A stretch of DNA of 9,852 nt, taken from positions 1 through 9,852 of the forward strand of contig CAKUFA010000050.1 of assembly GCA_934647165.1 (NCBI GenBank), given 5' to 3'. The position numbers and the translations under genes were made by a program. Within the stretch, counting starts at the first letter, position 1; every line of letters starts with the position of its first letter. Positions 6,048 through 9,852 of this stretch are shown in pieces. The DNA is from an uncultured Clostridia bacterium. Lineage in GTDB: Bacteria > Bacillota > Clostridia > Christensenellales > Aristaeellaceae. Below the pieces are notes generated by a model. That model did no database searches, was not told the origin of the DNA, and was given only the letters and a program-made list of their open reading frames with translations.

Positions 6048-6289
6048 ACGACGGCAGGAAATGCATGGAAAACGGCACGCGGTGAAAAGGGCCTTTGCGG
6101 GCTATATACATCCTAAAACATGCCAAAATGGCACTGAAGAAAACCGAATATACCAAAAAGCACCAGACCGGGAGCGGAAGATCGCCCCCGGTTTTCCCGT
6201 TGCATGGGTGAAAGGCAAATTCAAACACGGCCTTTCTGCGGGCGGCGCAAACGCTACCCAAGGATTCAACCCAAGGAGGAGATTCATCC
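6048..6289 (+). other. Intergenic region before the SH3b gene
   Basis: I see no gene in these 242 bases. They contain a small hairpin TGCCA-AAA-TGGCA (6121-6133), the terminator-like hairpin at 6167-6195, and a 9-base direct repeat ACCCAAGGA (6256-6264 and 6269-6277), the second copy overlapping the ribosome binding site of the next gene. TATATA/TATACA at 6103-6110 could be a -10 element, but no good -35 accompanies it. Confidence 0.5.
6167..6195 (+). terminator. Probable intrinsic terminator of the four-gene cluster
   Basis: ACCGGG (6167-6172) pairs with CCCGGT (6187-6192). After one A-C mismatch, GCG (6174-6176) pairs with CGC (6183-6185) around a six-base loop. The stem runs into a short TTTT (6192-6195). 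The T-tract is short, so efficiency is uncertain. Confidence 0.45.
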
Positions 6290-7213
6290 ATGAAGAACGA
6301 GAGCATCAAGAAACTGGCCAGCCTGACCGCGGCCGCCGCCATGAGCCTGACCCCCATGCTGGCCATGGCCGACACAGCCGACAGCGCGCTGGTGGTGGGC
6401 GGCATGCTGAACTTGCGGCAGGAAGCTTCCCTCACGGCGAAGGTGCTGGGACAGTATCCCACTGGCACACTGGTGGAAATCACCACCCCCGGGCAGGAAT
6501 GGCATCAGGTATCCGTCAACGGCAAAAGCGGATATATGCTGGCCAAGTACCTGTCCTCCGGCAACGGCGACATGGCGGCCACCATTCGCACCAACACCGG
6601 CATTGGCCTGAACCTGCGGGAGGAACCAAGCCTCTCCGGCAAGCTGATGGGCTCCTACAAGCCTGGCACCAAGGTGACGGTGATGCAAAAGGGCGCGACC
6701 TGGTGCCGCGTGAAGGTGGAAGGCCAGGAAGGCTTCATGGCCACCCAGTTCCTGAACTTCGGCAGCCAGACAGGCGAGAGCACCGGCACGGTGAGCGGCA
6801 AAACCGCGGTTGTGCATAACCCCTCGAGCACGCAGGTGCTGAACCTTCGCCAGACGGCGAGCTTGGACGCGAAGGTGCTGGGCTACTATCATAACGGTGT
6901 GAAGGTGACCATCCTCAAGAGCGGCGCGACCTGGCACAAGGTGCAGGTGGAGGACGGCAAGGTGGGTTACATGATGGCCAAGTATCTCCGGGTGACGGGG
7001 GAAACATCCACGGCCAAGCCCTACACGGCGACGACCTTCAATGTCAACGGCGGCAGCTATGTGAACCTGCGCAAGGGCGACAGCCTGTCTGCAGCGGTCA
7101 TCACCCGCGTGCCCGTTGGCACGAAGGTCACGGTACTGCGCCATGGCACGGACTGGTGCAAGGTGCAGGCAGGCGAAACCGTTGGCTACATGAGCACCTG
7201 GTTCCTGAAGTAA
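6290..7213 (+). CDS. Secreted protein with four bacterial SH3 (SH3b) repeats
   Basis: This 307-residue protein is predicted to be exported. Residues 1-27 look like a Sec signal peptide: basic start, hydrophobic Ala/Leu core, cleavage after A-M-A. The rest is four SH3b repeats at about 33-88, 97-155, 172-233 and 247-306. Each opens with (L/V)NLR (40-43, 107-110, 184-187, 258-261), has a G-T/V-x-V turn and W-x-x-V, and closes with GYM or GFM plus a final L (81-88, 148-155, 226-233, 299-306). SH3b domains commonly bind peptidoglycan or mediate cell-wall attachment. No amidase, NlpC/P60 or other catalytic domain is present, so a binding or sensing role is inferred. AAGGAGGA (6273-6280) gives a strong ribosome binding site. 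It converges on the MATE gene. Confidence 0.88.
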   Translation: MKNESIKKLASLTAAAAMSLTPMLAMADTADSALVVGGMLNLRQEASLTAKVLGQYPTGTLVEITTPGQEWHQVSVNGKSGYMLAKYLSSGNGDMAATIRTNTGIGLNLREEPSLSGKLMGSYKPGTKVTVMQKGATWCRVKVEGQEGFMATQFLNFGSQTGESTGTVSGKTAVVHNPSSTQVLNLRQTASLDAKVLGYYHNGVKVTILKSGATWHKVQVEDGKVGYMMAKYLRVTGETSTAKPYTATTFNVNGGSYVNLRKGDSLSAAVITRVPVGTKVTVLRHGTDWCKVQAGETVGYMSTWFLK

Positions 7214-7231
7214 GAAGAACCTATACAAAAG

Positions 7232-7264
7232 ATGAGGCCGGCAGGAAAAAACTGCCGGCCTCAT
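7232..7264. terminator. Long hairpin between convergent genes, probable shared terminator
   Basis: A perfect 13-bp stem pairs ATGAGGCCGGCAG (7232-7244) with CTGCCGGCCTCAT (7252-7264) around a 7-base A-rich loop. On the minus strand it is followed by CTTTTGTATAG, a modest U-tract suited to ending the MATE transcript. On the plus strand the downstream GGCTGTTAAAA is a poor U-tract, so termination of the SH3b gene may be weaker or rely on the stem alone. Confidence 0.7.
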
Positions 7265-7335
7265 GGCTGTTAAAACAGGAAAATGCAACGATGGGAAACA
7301 GCGCCTTTGCGCATGACGCATGCCTGATGGGAAAA

Positions 7336-8745
7336 TTACAGCTGCTTGCGCAATTCCTCCGGCAGCTTTCTGCGCCACCAGCCGAGCTTGTAGGCAACGA
7401 TGGTCATGACCATGCTCATGGTCCAGGACAGAAGCAGCGATGCATACAGCATATCCGGATTGCCCTGAGGCCAGCGCGCAGAGCGCGTGAGGTAGGCCAG
7501 CAGATAGGCCGCGGGCATGCGCAGAATAACGGTGCCGATGATGCTGATCCACATGGGAATCATGGTTTCGCCGGCTCCACGCATCACGCCCTGCAAGACC
7601 TGGCTGACAGCGAAGCAGAGGTAGCCCACGGCCAGCCAGCGCAGCCCGCGCTGACCGATAGCCATCACATCCTCCGTGTTGGTGAACATGCCGATGAGAT
7701 TGTGACCAAACAGCAGGATGCATGCCACCAACACGCCGGCCACACCGAGGGCGAGCATCAACAGATCGCGGGTGCCTTGGTGAATGCGATCGACCTTGCG
7801 GGCGCCGATATTTTGCCCGACAAACGTGGTGGCGGCAGTGCCGAAGGTGAAATTCGGCATCATGGCAAAGCCGTCCACACGCATTACAGCCACGCTGGCG
7901 GCAATAACCGCCGTGCCCATGGAGTTGGTCAGCCCCTGAACGATGATGGCGGACAGGGAGAAGATTGCCTGGGTGATGCCGGCAGGCACGCCAAGTGAGC
8001 ACAGGCGGCCGATGATCGGCCAGTCCGGGCGAAGGGTTTCGCGGTTGACATCCACAACCTGCCGCATGCGGCACAGGCGCACCAGGCACATCAGCCCAGC
8101 CACGGCCTGCGCAAGGATGGTTGCCCATGCCACGCCTGCAACACCCATGCGAAAACGGCTCACAAACAGAATATCCAGCACAATGTTGAGCAGGCTGGCA
8201 ATAAGCAGGGACAGGAGAGGCATCAGGCTGTCGCCGAGACCGCGCAGCACGCCTGCCAGAATGTTATAGGCCGCACCGCCCAGAATGCCGATAAAAATGA
8301 TCTGCAAATAGACGACGGCGCCTGCAAGCACATCCTCCGGCGGCCTGACCAGGGACATGAGCCAGGGAGAAGCGAAATAGCCAATAATGGACATGGAAAG
8401 GCCGCTGACCAGGGTGAGCAGGATGCTTGCGCCTACCACATGGCTGAGGGTTTTGCGATCCTGTGCGCCGAAAAATTGCGCGGAAAGGATGCTGGCACCC
8501 GTGGAAATACCCATAAACAGCACCAGCAGCAGATTCAAAATGGGGCCCGCCGTACCCACGGCGGCCAATGCCGTGTCGCCGATATACCGGCCGACGACAA
8601 TGGAGTCCACGGTGTTATAAAGCTGCTGTGCCAGGTTGCCGACCAGCAGCGGAATGGAAAACTTCACCAGGCTGTCCATAGGGCGACCCACCGTCATGTC
8701 CTGCACGCCGAACCAGCTTTGAAGTTTGCCGGTTTTCTTTTGCAT
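7336..8745 (-). CDS. MATE family multidrug/toxin efflux transporter
   Basis: This 469-residue integral membrane protein has the length and twelve-helix pattern of MATE exporters, which expel cationic drugs or metabolites using Na+ or H+ gradients. Two homologous halves are visible. The first contains QQLYNTVDSIVVGRYIGDTA (40-59) and SAQFFGAQDRKTL (88-100). The second begins near GVPAGITQAIFSLSAIIVQG (252-271) and carries the matching TFVGQNIGARKVDRI (307-321). DxxxVGR-Y-I-G and the LRGLGDSLMP (167-176) and MRGAGETMIP repeats are typical of the Clostridia NorM/DinF-like group. The start is supported by AAGGAGG (8756-8762, minus strand) about 10 bases upstream. A good promoter lies behind it. 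The transported substrate cannot be read from sequence. It is divergent from an XRE regulator. Confidence 0.93.
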   Translation of the reverse strand: MQKKTGKLQSWFGVQDMTVGRPMDSLVKFSIPLLVGNLAQQLYNTVDSIVVGRYIGDTALAAVGTAGPILNLLLVLFMGISTGASILSAQFFGAQDRKTLSHVVGASILLTLVSGLSMSIIGYFASPWLMSLVRPPEDVLAGAVVYLQIIFIGILGGAAYNILAGVLRGLGDSLMPLLSLLIASLLNIVLDILFVSRFRMGVAGVAWATILAQAVAGLMCLVRLCRMRQVVDVNRETLRPDWPIIGRLCSLGVPAGITQAIFSLSAIIVQGLTNSMGTAVIAASVAVMRVDGFAMMPNFTFGTAATTFVGQNIGARKVDRIHQGTRDLLMLALGVAGVLVACILLFGHNLIGMFTNTEDVMAIGQRGLRWLAVGYLCFAVSQVLQGVMRGAGETMIPMWISIIGTVILRMPAAYLLAYLTRSARWPQGNPDMLYASLLLSWTMSMVMTIVAYKLGWWRRKLPEELRKQL

Positions 8746-8781
8746 GGGGCTTGTTCCTCCTTTGAGAATGCATCTTTTCTC

Positions 8782-8810
8782 ATTGTATCAGCAAGGCGGG
8801 GCAAAGGCAA
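8782..8810 (-). promoter_or_regulatory. Sigma-A promoter of the MATE gene
   Basis: On the minus strand TTGCCT (8810-8805; 4 of 6) and TACAAT (8787-8782; 5 of 6) are separated by exactly 17 bases, and TGA immediately precedes the -10, giving an extended -10 (TGATACAAT). Transcription would start near 8775, about 30 bases before the start codon. Confidence 0.65.
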
Positions 8811-8827
8811 GGAGAACGGCGGATTTT

Positions 8828-8868
8828 TTTACACGTGGCTTTCGCTTTGGCGTAAAATGCGCTACAAT
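8828..8868 (+). promoter_or_regulatory. Candidate promoter and operator of the XRE regulator
   Basis: TACAAT (8863-8868) is a good -10 lying about 20 bases before the ribosome binding site. The expected -35 position (8840-8845, TTTCGC) is a poor match, so activation or an alternative pairing (TTTACA 8828-8833 with TAAAAT 8853-8858, spacing 19) is possible. TTTAC (8828-8832) and GTAAA (8852-8856) form an inverted repeat two helical turns apart, a possible operator for the neighbouring regulator. Confidence 0.4.
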
Positions 8869-8898
8869 GGGAGCAGCAAACGCAGAGGAGGAAAAAAC

Positions 8899-9381
8899 AT
8901 GGGGAAGCGGGCAGGCGCACAAATCAAGAAAGCGCGGCTTGATGCGGGCTTGACGCAGGAGAAGCTGGCGCAGAAGGTCGGCGGCGTAACGGCCATGGAC
9001 ATCAGCAAAGCGGAACGCGGTGTGCTGGAACTGGAAACGGAAACCCTGAAGAAAATTGCCAAAGCCACGGGGGTGACGCAGGCATCCCTGCTGGGAACAG
9101 GCACGAAGGCGGCAAAGCCAACCGCAGCGAAGACCGCCAATGCGAAAAAGACCACGGCGAACCGGAGGGCTGCGGCAAAGAAGACCCAGGAGGTCACGGC
9201 GCTGACGGCGGCGGAAAGGAAGCTTGTGGAGGCCTATCGCAAAGCGGATGCGGACCGGCGCAAGGCAGCCATGGAGCTCTTGCAGGGCGGCGACGCACTT
9301 TCCGCACTGATGCAGACCAAGGGAAATTCCGTGGCCGATGTGGTGACGGATGTGCTGGGGACGCTGCTGGGCAGCAAATGA
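8899..9381 (+). CDS. XRE-family transcriptional regulator with Lys/Ala-rich tail
   Basis: This 160-residue protein starts with a Cro/C1-type helix-turn-helix at about 5-65: AGAQIKKARLDAGLTQEKLA, then VTAMDISKAERG and LETETLKKIAKATGV. Residues about 66-98 form a low-complexity linker of Lys, Ala and Thr, similar in composition to histone H1-like tails. A C-terminal helical segment (TAAERKLVEAYRKADADRR, about 103-121, then KAAMELL) recalls the C-terminal helices of some XRE repressors. Residues 141-160 are a hydrophobic helix (VADVVTDVLGTLLG). ATG 8899 is chosen because AGAGGAGG (8884-8891) lies just upstream, although the frame stays open back to 8440 inside the antisense MATE gene. Divergence from the MATE gene suggests it regulates that gene or itself. 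Confidence 0.85.
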   Translation: MGKRAGAQIKKARLDAGLTQEKLAQKVGGVTAMDISKAERGVLELETETLKKIAKATGVTQASLLGTGTKAAKPTAAKTANAKKTTANRRAAAKKTQEVTALTAAERKLVEAYRKADADRRKAAMELLQGGDALSALMQTKGNSVADVVTDVLGTLLGSK

Positions 9382-9443
9382 AGGCGCACGGCAACCATGC
9401 CGCCGAGTCGGGAAATCAATCCAAAAGCGAGGCGTGAAGCCAA

Positions 9444-9686
9444 ATGGAAATCATCAGCTATCTTATCAAGGACACCACGCGGGTGCAGCGGGAAGCAATT
9501 GTCAACGAATCGCTGGGCAACATCGACGCCATGTGCGACGGGTGCAGCGCAGGCATTGTGGAAATGTATCAGGCGTATATTGACGGAAAGATGGAACTGC
9601 GGGAAGTGAACGCGGCTTTTCGGGCGCAATATACGTCGGGCCGGGAAGGAGCGGACAGAGGCTCCTCCTGCATGATGCAGGGATAA
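9444..9686 (+). CDS. Small conserved-looking CxxC protein, function unknown
   Basis: This 80-residue soluble protein has no signal peptide or membrane segment. It starts MEIISYLIKDTTRVQREAIV, continues NESLGNIDAMCDGCSAGIVE with a C31-D-G-C34 pair, then has a helical YQAYIDGKMELREVNAAFRA and a short tail with a third cysteine (SSCMMQG). From memory, similar short proteins occur in Clostridia and have sometimes been given the database name 'purine biosynthesis protein PurH'; nothing here resembles the real PurH enzyme, so I give no function. The C31/C34 pair could bind a metal. The ribosome binding site is weak (GAGGCGTG at 9429-9436). It lies 62 bases after the XRE gene on the same strand and may be co-transcribed with it. 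Confidence 0.75.
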   Translation: MEIISYLIKDTTRVQREAIVNESLGNIDAMCDGCSAGIVEMYQAYIDGKMELREVNAAFRAQYTSGREGADRGSSCMMQG

Positions 9687-9716
9687 AAAAGCAGGAAAAG
9701 GGAAAACGATTGCTGG

Positions 9717-9739
9717 GGATGCGGCTGCATGCCGCGTCC
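9717..9739 (+). terminator. Hairpin after the CxxC protein gene, terminator-like but lacking a T-tract
   Basis: GGATGCGGC (9717-9725) pairs with GCCGCGTCC (9731-9739), nine pairs including one T-G wobble, around loop TGCAT. Only TT follows, then AGACTGTCGACA. It could serve as a weak terminator or as the first arm of the structured element that follows. Confidence 0.4.
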
Positions 9740-9745
9740 TTAGAC

Positions 9746-9839
9746 TGTCGACAAACCATAGGAGAAGGTGTCAGCGGGGCATGATGCCCCTCTGACTGGA
9801 TTCGTATCGACCGGCTATGCCGGTCGGGCGGGGTGGTTT
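9746..9839. repeat. Multi-hairpin structured element (candidate ncRNA or intergenic repeat)
   Basis: An 8-base palindrome TGTCGACA (9746-9753) is followed by AAACCAT (9753-9759), which can pair with GTGGTTT (9833-9839) as a long-range helix. Enclosed are two hairpins: GTCAG-C-GGGGCA (9770-9781) with TGCCCC-T-CTGAC (9785-9796), and CGACCGGC (9808-9815) with GCCGGTCG (9819-9826) around TAT. The result is a three-way junction. No convincing gene covers it. The pairings are seen directly; whether it is RNA, a repeat or the edge of a mobile element cannot be decided, and the window ends 13 bases later. Confidence 0.5.
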
Positions 9840-9852
9840 CAGCCAAAGGCGA

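Noticed and set aside
6082..6110. Promoter GTGAAA-17-TATACA before the SH3b gene
   Set aside because: Each box matches only 4 of 6 and the probable terminator at 6167-6195 lies downstream of it, so it is not a convincing promoter for that gene.
6061..6819. 252-codon open frame overlapping the SH3b gene
   Set aside because: Its product is low-complexity with Gly, Arg and His and no domain; it is the alternate frame of the SH3b coding region plus the intergenic spacer.
6284..8128. 614-codon minus-strand frame opposite the SH3b gene and overlapping MATE
   Set aside because: The product is His/Ala/Arg-rich without recognisable domains; it is a GC-driven shadow of two well-supported genes.
8440..8898. 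In-frame upstream extension of the XRE regulator
   Set aside because: It lies antisense to the MATE gene and its promoter; the AGAGGAGG site and a normal HTH N-terminus place the start at 8899.
9502..9846. 114-codon minus-strand frame
   Set aside because: It runs antisense to the CxxC gene and through the hairpin element, with an Arg/Ser/Pro-rich product typical of spurious GC-rich frames.
9768..9852. Open frame from GTG 9768 running off the window end
   Set aside because: The ribosome binding site spacing is only three bases and the frame is covered by two perfect hairpins; structure explains the region better. It cannot be excluded without downstream sequence.
1..9852. tRNA genes, CRISPR repeats, insertion sequence ends
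   Set aside because: No cloverleaf with TTCGA arm, no regularly spaced repeats and no transposase or terminal inverted repeats were found on reading both strands.

Overview
The window looks chromosomal and bacterial, most likely from a fairly GC-rich member of the Clostridia (Bacillota). This rests on the gene order tuf-rpmG-secE-nusG-rplK-rplA, strong AGGAGG-type ribosome binding sites, the protein styles, and several small Clostridia-type hypothetical genes. A closer placement cannot be made by eye. No tRNA, rRNA, CRISPR array, transposase, integrase or phage structural gene was seen.

Layout. (1) 1-2631 is a housekeeping translation and secretion block: the 3' end of tuf, a hairpin, rpmG, secE, nusG, a structured leader, rplK, a second leader and rplA, closed by a strong intrinsic terminator. 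Both rplK and rplA are preceded by an RNA motif (GTGGGAGG ... ACCACAT) that resembles the ribosomal protein L1 binding site of 23S rRNA, so L1 probably controls both genes. rplJ and rplL do not follow, which is a departure from the common rplKAJL order. (2) 2709-6047 is a same-strand run of four genes with gaps of 24 to 53 bases, probably one operon: a cysteine-cluster protein (YkgJ-like), an orphan beta-class DNA methyltransferase with an unassigned C-terminal extension, a sirtuin deacylase, and a TM1586-type nitroreductase-like flavoprotein. (3) 6290-7213 encodes a secreted protein made only of four bacterial SH3 repeats. It converges on a MATE efflux transporter (7336-8745, minus strand), with a long hairpin between them. 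(4) The MATE gene and an XRE-type regulator with a lysine/alanine-rich tail are transcribed divergently from a short region with recognisable promoters, so the regulator may control the transporter. A small CxxC protein follows the regulator. (5) The last ~140 bases hold no convincing gene but fold into three strong hairpins, two of them enclosed by a long-range helix. This is a candidate structured RNA or intergenic repeat and is cut by the window edge.

The points most worth checking are the duplicated L1-site mimics, the right-end multi-hairpin element, and the four-gene methyltransferase/sirtuin cluster. No clearly new multi-gene system could be demonstrated from sequence alone.
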